Assembly (NCBI GenBank): GCA_910591455.2
Contig: OU342808.1
Location: 24,056,738-24,120,737 of the forward strand
DNA length: 64,000 nt
Origin: Pholis gunnellus
Taxonomy: Eukaryota > Chordata > Actinopteri > Perciformes > Pholidae
Reading direction: 5' to 3'
The notes under the pieces were generated by a model. It saw only the letters and a program-made list of their open reading frames with translations. It had not been told where the DNA came from and did not search any database. Shown one piece after another: positions 12,172 to 23,200 of this stretch. Each line of letters starts with the position of its first letter. Within the stretch, counting starts at the first letter, position 1. A program made the position numbers and the translations under genes.

Positions 12172-12907
12172 TTTCCGTCGCGTTATTTGATTGTAGAACT
12201 GAGTAGATAGCAAACAATTTCGGCTCCCGAAAGCAAAGAAACAATAAACCCTTTCGCAAATCTTTTGCATGCGACCCCTCGTGGGAGTCTAAAGAGCCAA
12301 TCAGATTGTGTTTTGTTACTTCGAATCTCTGTTGCGGCCAATCGCCGAACAGCTTGCAGAAAATTCACCCATCCCCCACCCCAAGATCGTCGTGCCTGCC
12401 TTTGCACACGGAACCAACAAGTAGGCGGGACAGTATGAGTAGAGTGTCCTTTCAGGGGCAGCCATCCCAAAAATGTACAAAATACATAATCAGGAGGTCG
12501 TATTTGGAATTAACTCTTGATGTTCAGTACAAAGACACTCACAACATCTTCAAATACAATTTGTTTGGTGCTAGAAAACTGATTATGCCAGCAGTAAAGT
12601 GACCAACGGACACATTCTCGGTCGTAGATAGTCGTTACACATGGGTTTAATACTGACGTAAAGAGCTGTTGTGAACTGCAAGTACAGTATGTACGTGAAT
12701 GTCATCCAGGAGGCGGTGACGTTATAATGACAGACAGGACAATTGGCGAATGAACACGCGAACCCTCTATCTGATGTTGTAACTGGCAGCAGCAGCGGCC
12801 AATCAGAGCCCAGCTACCAGCCGTCCGGTATCCTCAGCGAGCTACCCAGGCAAGGAGGGGGTGTGGGGGTCAAAGATACGCAGAGAGACGGGCTGCTGGT
12901 GGCGAAG
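12172..12907. promoter_or_regulatory. Divergent promoter region between h2az2 and purb
   Basis: This 736-bp interval separates the two start codons, which are transcribed away from each other. CCAAT boxes lie at 12297-12301, 12338-12342 and 12799-12803 (plus-strand sense). The purb-proximal half is GC-rich. I see no clear TATA box. Shared control of the two genes is an inference from the head-to-head layout. Confidence 0.55.
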
Positions 12908-13876
12908 ATGGCGGATGGGGACAGTGGCAGTGAGCGCGGTGGAGGCAGCAGCAGCGGTGGCGGAGGGGGAGGAGGCGGCGGCGGCGGCGGAGGAGGCGGC
13001 GGCGGCGGTGGTGGTGGATTTCAACATTACCAACGGGAAGTGGAGACCCAGGAGCTGGCGTCGAAGCGGCTGGACATTCAGAACAAACGCTTCTACCTGG
13101 ACGTGAAGCAGAACGCCAAAGGCCGGTTCATCAAAATTGCCGAGGTGGGCGCCGGGGGCTCTAAAAGTCGACTGACCCTCTCCATGTCAGTGGCGGCGGA
13201 GTTCCGCGACTACCTGGGGGACTTCATAGAGCACTACGCCCAGCTCGGGCCTAGCACCCCGGAGCAGATCGCTCAATCATCCGGTGGTGATGACACCGGG
13301 CCTAGGCGGGCCTTGAAGAGCGAGTTCCTGGTGCGAGAGAACCGAAAATACTACCTCGACCTGAAGGAGAACCAGCGGGGTCGGTTTCTCCGGATCCGGC
13401 AGACCGTCAACCGAGGCCCCGGTTTCGGAGTTGGATCGGGTGGCATCCCCGGGGCCGGTCTACAGGCCGGACAAACCATCGCACTCCCGGCCCAAGGCTT
13501 AATAGAGTTCCGCGACGCCTTGGCCAAGTTGATAGACGACTACGGCGGAGATGAGGACGAGCTGGCCGGCGGCGGAGGAGGAGCAGGGCCCGGGGGCTAC
13601 AGCGAGCTTCCGGAGGGCACTTCCATCATGGTGGACTCGAAGCGGTTCTTCTTCGACGTCGGGTCCAACAAGTACGGAGTTTTCTTGCGGGTGAGCGAAG
13701 TAAAGCCCAGTTACAGGAACTCTATCACGATCCCCTTCAAGGCGTGGGGCAAGTTCGGAGGAGCGTTCAGCCGCTACGCCGAGGAGATGAAGGAGATCCA
13801 GGAGAAGGTTAGGGAGAAGATGTACGAGAGGAGAGCCGGAGAGGAGTCGGAGGGCGACGACGTGGACGACGATTGA
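12908..13876 (+). CDS. purb: Purine-rich element binding protein B (Pur-beta)
   Basis: A single exon encodes 322 aa, close to mammalian PURB. The protein binds single-stranded purine-rich DNA and RNA and acts as a transcriptional and translational regulator, for example as a repressor of smooth-muscle actin genes. The start MADGDSGSERGG is the family N-terminus. The open frame runs on upstream to about 12743, but that stretch begins with TTG, not ATG, and lacks PUR homology. A run of 21 glycines (residues 17-37) precedes three PUR repeats at roughly 48-116 (LASKRLDIQNKRFYLDVKQN), 143-220 (SEFLVRENRKYYLDLKENQR) and 250-300 (IMVDSKRFFFDVGSNKYGVF). The C-terminus is acidic (EESEGDDVDDD). PURA is excluded mainly by the MADGDSGSE start and by the h2az2 neighbour. 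Confidence 0.95.
   Translation: MADGDSGSERGGGSSSGGGGGGGGGGGGGGGGGGGGGFQHYQREVETQELASKRLDIQNKRFYLDVKQNAKGRFIKIAEVGAGGSKSRLTLSMSVAAEFRDYLGDFIEHYAQLGPSTPEQIAQSSGGDDTGPRRALKSEFLVRENRKYYLDLKENQRGRFLRIRQTVNRGPGFGVGSGGIPGAGLQAGQTIALPAQGLIEFRDALAKLIDDYGGDEDELAGGGGGAGPGGYSELPEGTSIMVDSKRFFFDVGSNKYGVFLRVSEVKPSYRNSITIPFKAWGKFGGAFSRYAEEMKEIQEKVREKMYERRAGEESEGDDVDDD
12956..13018 (+). repeat. GGN codon repeat encoding poly-glycine in purb
   Basis: Twenty-one consecutive glycine codons (GGC, GGA, GGT and GGG mixed) lie between SSS and FQHYQ. Mixed codons suggest a protein-level tract rather than a fresh trinucleotide expansion. Confidence 0.9.
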
Positions 13877-14158
13877 CGGATGATGGAGAGGGGAGGAAGC
13901 TGACAACATGATGCAAAGCCTGGCGATAAACAAGAGAGATAGGAACGACTATTCTGTGCATGACGAATCGAACTTTAAAATGCTAGAACAACGGAGTAAA
14001 ATATATATATATTTGACTGCGAAATTACTGTCTATATAAGAGAATCATGTCCTAAAGTTTAGGTGGATGTTATAGCTAAATGAGTGCAGACTGCAGCAGT
14101 CAGCTCCTGAATGAGATTCCCCATAAAAAACCCTAAATATATAGATCTATATACATAC

Positions 14159-14180
14159 ATATATATATATATATATATAT
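14159..14180. repeat. (TA)n microsatellite
   Basis: Uninterrupted AT dinucleotides. Confidence 0.85.
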
Positions 14181-15993
14181 CGATTTTCTATTTGATAACC
14201 TCCACATGTAATGTTAGCCCAGCAAATTAAGTTTGACAGTGCTCAAGCTACAGCGGTAGCTCCACCAGACCCACTTCCTGTGGTGATAGCCAGTGGTAAG
14301 AGCTCACCCGGTGCTGACCTGTAGTCTGCTTGATGATAATAAGGAAGCGTGGAGACGTGTGACATACTCATACCAGCAGGTGCAGAGTGGGGAAATGGGA
14401 CAGAGCACCTGTATCACTCAAACATGGCTGTGTGTTTGTGTGTTTTTGTCTAAAAATGACCTGTAAGGAGCAGCTTGCCCAGACTAAGACCCACAACACC
14501 CAGAGCCCCGGTCTCAGCTATAGGGGGCATCCTTGGCATCTCAGGACATCCACTCAGCCCAGCGAGGTGATCTGTTACAAGCACACGGCTCGTTCGGATT
14601 CTCTGGACAATCCAAACGAGTCCTAATGACCTCTTTCACTCCCTCCTGGGCACCCCTCAGGTGCTAACCTCCTGCTCCGATAGCTGAAACGTGGTGAGGC
14701 GTCCTCGCTCGTGGCTCCTCTTTATGTCTCGGGGCCTCCGATCTGTATTTCTGCTCTATATCAGCATTACCCTGTGCCTGTGCATCATCCCTCAAAGAGG
14801 TTCCGGGTGCAGATCTGGTGAAGCCAGTTGCTGCAGTCGGGACGTCTGTGGCAACTGATGACGTCTCATATAACGCCCACGTTTGACCCCCCCGACACGC
14901 TGAGCTGAGGCCTCGAGCACTGGTCACGATTTTCCGAGCAAAAGCTTAATATTGCCGGGCTTTAGCGATGGTCCTCGAGGGAATCGACCTTGTTGACTTA
15001 TTTAGGGTGCGCCATTTGGATCCTTTTAATCTTGAACTCAGACCATTAGCGACTGAAGCAATATTCAGTCTTGATTGTAAGAACAAGTAGGTCCTCAAAA
15101 ACGAGTGTGGGTGCTGTACCTTTTTAAGAAAAATATATATATATACTGGCAGAGATTTACTTACTAAAAAGATCAAGTATAGATAGAATTATTTTTCAAA
15201 AGAGATCTATTGAAATATGTCTCAGAAATGTGAGGCATTTATGAGATAATGCTGCGTAAAGTGGCTTATTTAAAACACTAAACTCGGATGCAACTGTCCA
15301 GGGTGATGTTTCATACCTGCTGTGTGTCCTAACATTTCTTTTATTCCTTTAGAGGAAATTAAGAAGAGTACAACAAATTGATAACAAAAGTGTGTTATAG
15401 CAATTTCAAGAAGCTTCATTGAAGTAGTTTGTCAGCAAACACTCAGCACTCCAGTTCACTTTACATAGCAGCACCGAGTTGTCCCCCCGTTTCACTCCAC
15501 CCGTTGTACCGTGTTTTGTCACATGGCTTTCCGTCAGTTGCCATACGGCGCAAACAGAAACACCTGCAATCATCCTCATTTTGTCTTTTTAGTGCTCCTT
15601 TTAAACAAATATGCTACTTTTTGTTTTGTTTTTGCATGCGTGCTCTTACGCGGAGCTGCCTTGTGTTCTTTTCTTTTGCGTATTCTGAGTGCTGTATGAT
15701 GGTATTTATCCATTTTTGAGAGCGGTTTCAAGTTTTATTTCTTGCAATGGGAGAAAAAAAGTTTTAACGTTTACTTCTCAGCCTAATAATACAACATTTA
15801 AAAAAAAAAAAAAGAGCCGCAGAGTTCCCGTGCTTTGGGGAAAATGTCACTTTCATTGTCCCACTTCCTTTGGTGTGTAAACCTCTCGTTGGATTTGACT
15901 TCACCCACTTCAACACAGCAGAGAAATGCCATATGAAAAAGATAAACACATGGGAGCAATAGTTTTTTTTCTTCTTTTATATTCATATAAATA

Positions 15994-15996
<3 letters not shown>

Positions 15997-16064
<68 letters not shown>
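15997..16064. repeat. Long (TA)n microsatellite
   Basis: About 34 uninterrupted TA units, the longest dinucleotide tract in the window. Its length in the assembly may be inexact. Confidence 0.95.
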
Positions 16065-16070
<6 letters not shown>

Positions 16071-16200
16071 CACATGAGATTGAGCTACATCCTTCTTCCT
16101 GTACTGTGTTACGTGAAATGGCAGCTGTTTCAGTCATGTGTGTTCTGCTGTAATATTCTACCAAGTTCCTTTCAACGAGAAATAAAAGAGGTTTTTGCTC

Positions 16201-17315
16201 AGGAGCGGTGTGTGTGGTCTTTTTTATCCTCCCACGTCAGGCTGGAGGTCCCTTTAACTTTACAGGCCGAGTGCATCCACGGTGATAGGATTTCTCTTGA
16301 TATGTTTACAGTTCACTTTAATTATTTATGCTCCAGCAGGTCATTTTCTCAACTAATCGACACGTAATTTTGTCCATAACATGAAAAAGAAGAGAAAAAA
16401 CACCGTTCAGGGAGACATCTTTTAAATTGCTTGATTTTATTTGACCAACTGTCCAAAACACAAATATAAATTTATATATTTAACTTACAATTAGAACAGT
16501 AACAAAACCCAGCAAATATCCACATTTTGAGAAGCAGAAAACAGTATTTTTTTACATTTTGTGTGTCAATGAAAAAGTACAATATTTCACTTTTAAATAC
16601 TCTGTAGAAGTAACATAAAATAAAAAAATACGAGTATAGTAAATGTACTACTGTACTATATACTTTCCAATTCCAATGCAAACTTCTTTCCAGAGCTTTC
16701 AACCATACGAGTTCATGCTTTCTTTATAAAACTACTGAGATCAAGACTCATTTTGTATTTCTTTTCGAACTTTGACATATTTTTGCAAAGACGCTTTACA
16801 CAAGCACATTGTTTTCAGTGCTCTTCACAGCACTGACTTTAAAAGGGAAAGAATGACGGAGAAGTGCATCTCCAGCAGAGTGTGTCACTGAGAACGAAGA
16901 AGTTTACGTAAAACAGCCAGCATGTAAAACTCACGTCTGTCTGTTCCAGTGACAGGTAACAGCTGGTGATATCCTCCTCTCTGGTTGGAGAGTGAAATCT
17001 CTTCCTGTAATCTGATTTTTGTTGGTACTTTTGTATGTTTTGCTGATGCAATTTCTTAGTACTCTGCAGAGGAATATGAATGCCTGCTTATGTTTCAGAT
17101 ACTGACGGTTGTGGAAGAAGCTGAGATGTTTGTTTCTGAAGGAAAAATATCAATAACATAATGTTAAAGTAGTCCATCACAAGGAGAAGTGCAATTCATC
17201 ATATATACACATTACTGATTCACTGGTTTTAATCTACAACCATGCTGATCATATGTGTTTCATATAAAAAGTAACCAGTGGCAGGCCAGGTCTATCAGAT
17301 CAGTGCAGTGGAGTT
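16201..17315. other. Intergenic, nothing recognised
   Basis: AT-rich DNA with short ORFs only and no family motif or splice-consistent exon. Confidence 0.45.
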
Positions 17316-17319
17316 GGGT

Positions 17320-17830
17320 AAAATGTACAATATCTCCCTCTGTGGAGTAAAAAGTACCATAAAATGGAAATACTCAAGTAAAATACCTCAAAACTGTTCT
17401 TAAATAAATGTACTTAGTCGCACTAGAAGAAGACGATACAGATGCAGTGTGCAGTTTAGTTCAGGTTCAGGTATTTTATATATGATGATGTCTCAGAAAG
17501 CAGACTTTAACTACAGGGCGCTTTTCAAAACAAAAGCTCAAAAATGCTCAACGAGAAGAAATAAAAGGGGAAAGAGGGAGAGATAAGCGACAGGGCATAA
17601 GTATTACCATCAAAATGTATACACTTACTAGCTGCAACATTAAAGTGATGAACACATAAGTACATTATAACATTATAATCTAATAATATGTGTTATGATA
17701 GCTGAAAATGGGCCATCCGTCATAATGAGTACTTTAACTTTTGGTGCTTTAAGTATATTTTGAATGCTTGTAACTTCTACACTGTGGTATTTCTACTTTT
17801 GCTGAAGTAAAAGATCTGAATACTTTGTCT
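17320..17830. mobile_element. Interspersed repeat, 'TACTCAAGTA' type
   Basis: Phrases such as GGAAATACTCAAGTAAAATACCTCAAA and, at the far end, CTTTTGCTGAAGTAAAAGATCTGAATACTTTG match a dispersed teleost repeat I recognise. Related copies lie at 27725-28350 and 31290-31410. Boundaries are approximate. Confidence 0.45.
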
Positions 17831-20110
17831 TAGTTTGAAGTGGAGTCACAAGAGCCGACTAGAGGTCGCTGTATCCTTTGAGGTTGGCCTGAAGCCTAAA
17901 AATACCCCGTCGTGTACAGGCCTGTGTGGTGCAGGTCAACAGGGCAACATGTGAAAGGCCCGACGGGGCGCGTTCCAGTGTACCGTTTTATCTTGGAGGA
18001 ACTGAAAGTCGCCCAGCTGTCTGCAGTCCGTCAACCCCTCCCCAGACAGAGGGAGGATGATTCACAGAGAAGTCTGCTGATTAGTAACGAAAGCACAGAC
18101 AAAGAGTTCAGTTGTTCACGGCAAAGTAGTCTCCCGGCGGAGGTGTGCAGGGTGGTACTTCTTCTCTCATTTGAGGTCATTTGTGGCCGTGGTTTCATTT
18201 GTATTTTTATGTCACAACAGTGCGGTGGTGGGACTTGAGCTCAGACCCGGGGATGAATTAGACTTCAACAAACAACGCTGTTCCTGCAAAGCCGGGCAGG
18301 TCTGTAGTCACTGTTGCAATCATTAAAAAGAAAAAGCAGCATGTGCATGTATACAGCAAGAAGTGCTCATGTCAGGTGATGCTGACAGGAAGGGTCCTGG
18401 CCAACATGACAGCAGAGCTTGGTGGAAACCGACTGGTGATCCAACACCTCAAGCAATTGCCACAGTTTCCCAATCTTATGTAGAATGAAGAGACACATTC
18501 GTGCTTTCTGAATGTTAATCTGCACACGTCAGCCTTTCCAATGAAGCTGCAACATGAATCTCAGAGCCAGTAGCTTCAGGCTAGCTGAAAACATGACTGC
18601 CTCTTTTACAAAGTGTTGGCGCGTATTCAAAAGGCTCGTCTGGATGATGTTTCACCACATCAGGGCCATGTGAAAGTGATGCAAAATCCTCTGCCGCGGA
18701 CTCCATTTCCTCTACTTAGCCTAGTGATTCACCGGTACAGACGCTACTCATTTCCCCTCCTGTGCTCATGCACGCACACGCATTTTCACTCACATAAACG
18801 AGCACAACCTCGGAGTGCTGAGTGAGAAAGAGCGTGTGTGTGTGGAGAGGACAGCTCAAGGGCACATAACACCACGCTGAGCCGGGTGCCAGTGAAAGGA
18901 GGGCGGATTATTTCACACGGCCCCGGTGTGCTGGTGGCCACGCTAAGCCGGCCATCCGTCATTCTGAGCAGGCGAGGAGTGAGAGGTGGTGACGGCTGAG
19001 GATTGGATCTCTATGAGATGGTGGGCTGCTGAATCCGTCTGCTGCCCAATGTCACACACTCAGCTAAATGCTTCCACGCTGCCCATCAGTCATGCACGAT
19101 GACGCAAGATGTTAGTGGGAAAGATAAACCGGGAAAGAAACACACGAAGGCTCATTGTTTTCGGCTTTTTCACACGTTCCAACACATGCAGTCTTTTTGT
19201 ATCTTACTTTACAGTACATTTTTAAATAACGAAGTGAAGAATCAGAAAGTATTGTACGAAGCAGTAGACATTTATGTTCACAATTCTCACTGCACCTCAC
19301 TTCTGCACAATAAGAGACGCTTTAAACTGATTGTAGTCGCTTCTACCTCCAGAAGTAATAACTCAGCAAAAAGTGGGTTTGGACAAGAGGATAAAAACGT
19401 TTACTCAACCATTACTCAGCAAAAAAAAAACAGGCAGAAGTCAGGAAAGCAGACTTTAAGCAAGCAGGGATTAGGGGGAAAAGGCAGAAGTCCAAGATTC
19501 AGGATAAGAGTCATGCAGGCGGGCAAAATGGCTGGACTGCTTAGTAACACATAATAACTAATAACTTATCTATGAGCAGCAGCATTATGATGCATAAAAA
19601 AGGGTCCATTTAGGAAGAAAATCCAGCACAAATGTGGAGGACAACAGGTGATTGGAGCAGGCGGAGAAGTCTGAGGGCATCTGATGGGAAGGTACAGAAT
19701 GCCATTGAATGTTTTTGCAGAAGTGGGAATGTGGCTGAGAGGAGGGACGGAGAGGCAGAAAGTAAATCCAGGTAACGGCATATTATTCACAGGTATACGG
19801 GAAGCAAGGGAGCGACTTGAAACACCAACAAATGCTGGTTTTGTTACGACTTTGGTGATAGATTCATAACCCATCATGCACTTCAACCCATATTCATAAT
19901 CCGTCAGAAAAACAGGAAATCTGGAAAAATCCAGCACAAAATGATGTCGTGCGTGGGAAAACATAGCAAAATGAAACACTCAGCAGAAAGTAGAGTGATT
20001 GCAAAATTGCAAACCAATGAGCAGAACAACCCTTCCTGAGATGCATTACGTAATTCAATAAACATGTTTATGTAGAAATTGTAAGCATAAGGAGAACTGA
20101 GAGTGATGAT
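17831..20110. other. Gene-poor DNA
   Basis: The largest ORF (19099-19554, 151 codons) shows no recognisable domain and no codon bias. No other signal was found. Confidence 0.4.
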
Positions 20111-20261
20111 TAGGGCTGGCCAACATACACTTATGTTGTCATTATATCTACATTACTGATGATTATTTATCGAAAATCTCATTGCGAAAGCACCAAAAGT
20201 CAACCCTACATTATTGTCGTAATATCAATATTGAGGTATTTCTCCATATCGCCCGGCCCTA
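20111..20261. mobile_element. Short hAT-like MITE
   Basis: It begins TAGGGCTGGCC and ends CCCGGCCCTA, an imperfect terminal inverted repeat around an AT-rich core with TTATCG and ATATCG motifs. I recognise this as a widespread fish element whose ends read TAGGGCTGGGC. No obvious target-site duplication remains. Confidence 0.55.
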
Positions 20262-23200
20262 GTTCTGACTCTCTGGGTTATTAGAAGGTTTATAGGGTTT
20301 TTTTTCTGCTTCGTCTGCTTGACAGAATCCATCAGCAGCTGGTTTGCAAAATCCCCAAAAGAAAAGAGCAGAAAGAGGTGGAGTGGCTAAGAGAAAATAA
20401 ACTAGGTTTATGAGGACAAAGCTGATGCTGAGAGAAGGTTTGAGGAGGACGATGGAGAGGAAAGCGTGAGGTAGCCGAGGCGATTGCACACATCGAATCT
20501 GGACCAGAGCAGCCGGGGATCCCTCGCCTGGCGAACAAACATCCCGTAGCGGTGAATGAGGGGCTGCTGAGCTATTTTTAGTCCGTGTTGCCATGTGTGA
20601 GGAATGCTCTCTGCCGTACGCTCAGGCAAACTACATGTACTACGCTCATGACGCAGCGTCATCTCAGTCCCGTGCATGAATGGGGAAAAACGATCAGCTC
20701 GATTCCACCGAACTGAACTGCTGAGAGATCAAACAGACACAATCGTATCTGTCGCCTCCCTCTGTCTGTGCATCTCGTCTTCCTCTTCCTTCTTACTCAA
20801 TGTCAGTTCAATCCTCTGTGCTTTTCTTTCTGAGGCCATAGAACCAGCAGATCTCATTTTTCTCTCACGAAGTTATTACACAACTTAATATTGCCTTTCA
20901 TGTGTGCAGTGTCTCTGTAGCCTACACTGAATCAATTACATGTAATTTAAGAAGGAAGCTGCAATAATAATGATTAGTACCACTCTATAATAGATGACAA
21001 AAGAGTCTGAAATAGAGTCTTTGGATGGGAAGGAGCTGATTGGCTGGCCTGAAATCCATGTTACCATGATGCTAACGGCAGCAGGGGTAGAAGACATTTC
21101 TTAAAAGTGAAGCAATTTGAAAAGTGAAACTTTGTTTTATATGTTATTACTATTGTTAATAAACATTGTAATACAGACCTGTGTTATGAGCAGAAAACAT
21201 TTGCATTAACACAAGTAGGACGATGAGTTTTTAGGCAATACCCCTAAACTGACATTAATCTTTATACAACGTGAACAATGGCAGACAAATTGTACTTTGT
21301 GCACGGACTTCCTATGCAACATAAAAGCACAGTCATGTACTGTACGCGAAAGACATTTTGCACACACATGACGTTCTTTATTAAAGATGATCCACAGTGG
21401 CAATGCCGCTTGAACACCACTTGTCAGCAGCAGAGATCAAGTGACTATGGAGCCAACAGGCAGTGTGCATCACACCCCTTCATCCCACCTGCAGTGAGAG
21501 AAGCCACTGAGGGGAAGGACTCTGAATGTTTCGGGCCCCAGAACCTGTGTTTCCACTGAAGAGGCCAACTAATTGTTGTGATGGAAGATTTCTATGTTAA
21601 TCGGGAGAAGAGAGTGTCATTCACAAATCAATAAAGTCTTCGAAAGATTCAAAGTTGTCTTTCTCTGTTTATTCGCTTGCAAGGGAAGGTCAGTGTCTGT
21701 GCTGAAAGCTTAAAAAAAGTACAAGGCACCACATATTTTATGCATACAGAAGTTCCCGCCTTTAGATAAATCATAAATAGGGGAGTATAGGTCTTTTGTC
21801 TTGATCTGCTCATTATCTGGAGTCTGCCAGGTGCGTTCAACTGGGAGTCAGTTCATACTGAGATTGGGAACAACGGCTTTCTGTTTCTTCCTCTGGTGTG
21901 GGTGCATGTGATCGGCCTTGAAGAACAGGACCCTGGTTTCATGAACTAATTAACTGCAGTAATTAATATTTGGACTGCTGTGTTTTTTAGGTTTCTGTGT
22001 CTCTGTACTTCTCCCATCAGTTGTACAACATCTTTCAAAACTTTCCATGATACTAAAATATATTTCACCATTACATTGTCCTGTAGGGAAGCTTATACGG
22101 CTCTGGAATGTGTTTTCTCCACTGGAAGGTCACCCGATGATACTTTGACACATTTTGGCCGCCGTAGAGGGTCCTCTGTCATGTTTGATCGACGTAGCAG
22201 CGTTAAAGAGGGCGCTCTTGCTGTGTTTCGTGAAAATAGTGAAAATGCTCAAAGTCCAAGGCCATGTCTTTAAAATGTGTGTGTGTCAGTATAAACCCAA
22301 ACATATTTGGTTCAATTTGATATAAAACAGAAAAGCTGGAAATCTCCATATTCGAGAGGCTAAAAACAGCATTCTCTGCCTTCTTTTGCGTGGAAAATAC
22401 TTTAACGCTGAATCGACTGTGCCCTCCCTTTCCCTCTATGCACAAGATGCACCAGAGCTTATGCTGCTTTGAGGTCAAAAGATTGTCAACATTGCTGAAA
22501 AACTCCGTACGTGTCATGGTTTGATTGAAAGGCCTCATCAGTTCTACTGAAGGGCTGGGTCCTGAGAGTTGATTGTGCAACTTAACTTTCAATTCTTTCT
22601 TTTTTTCAGCTGCATTGTAAACCAGGGTGTTAATCGTTTTCAGAGAAACGAAAGAGTGCATTTGAACAGTAGCTACAAAGAGCTCTGAACTTCGTTCTGT
22701 TCCATTGCGCTGAAAAAATAAACATTCTGCAAGATTCAAAGGCTTAGGGGGTGAGTGAACAGCAATGCATAGAAACAAATACTTAGACCAACGTCATCAA
22801 ATATGTGACTGGAATCTCTACCAAACCTCAAGGAGGAAGTTACTGCCACTGAAGAATGTTTTGCTGTCATACATTCTAAGCAGTGATGCGAAATGAAATG
22901 TAGGTAAGGTGTGATCAACAGGGTGTGTTTGGCACACATTGACATCAATGTCAAGGTGGCACCGAGAGTTCTAGAGAGTTCCTTTGTTGGGCCGGTTTCA
23001 CAAAGACATTTTAAGATCGGTCTGCAAAGTGTGAAGCGAGTCTTCATTTTGCTCTTAGACCGGTCGAAGGAAAGTTACGAAGTTTAACAAAAATACAAAC
23101 AGAAGCATTTAAAAAAATTAGTGTTCAGGCATGCCTTAACAATAAGGCCTTTGGAGAGCTTAGCTATAGTCTCTCCCAGACGCAATAAGTAAACAAACAA

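Larger units (their letters stand above)
13877..16200 (+). other. Probable long 3'UTR of purb
   Basis: No ORF with family features follows the purb stop. Mammalian PURB transcripts have multi-kilobase 3'UTRs, so this AT-rich stretch may be transcribed. An AATAAA at about 16180 is one possible end. (TA)n runs lie at 14159-14180 and 15997-16064. Extent is an inference that RNA reads would settle. Confidence 0.4.

Noticed and set aside
12743..12907. In-frame N-terminal extension of purb
   Set aside because: It opens with TTG, has no ATG, no PUR homology, and the known family start MADGDSGSE is at 12908.
12842..13033. Ala/Thr-rich ORF antisense to purb
   Set aside because: It is the mirror of the GGN repeat and has no independent support.
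13499..13933. 144-codon ORF antisense to purb
   Set aside because: Shadow of the GC-rich coding strand; no domain features.
19099..19554. 151-codon ORF as a possible gene
   Set aside because: No motif, no codon bias, Lys/Ser-rich composition expected from AT-rich DNA.
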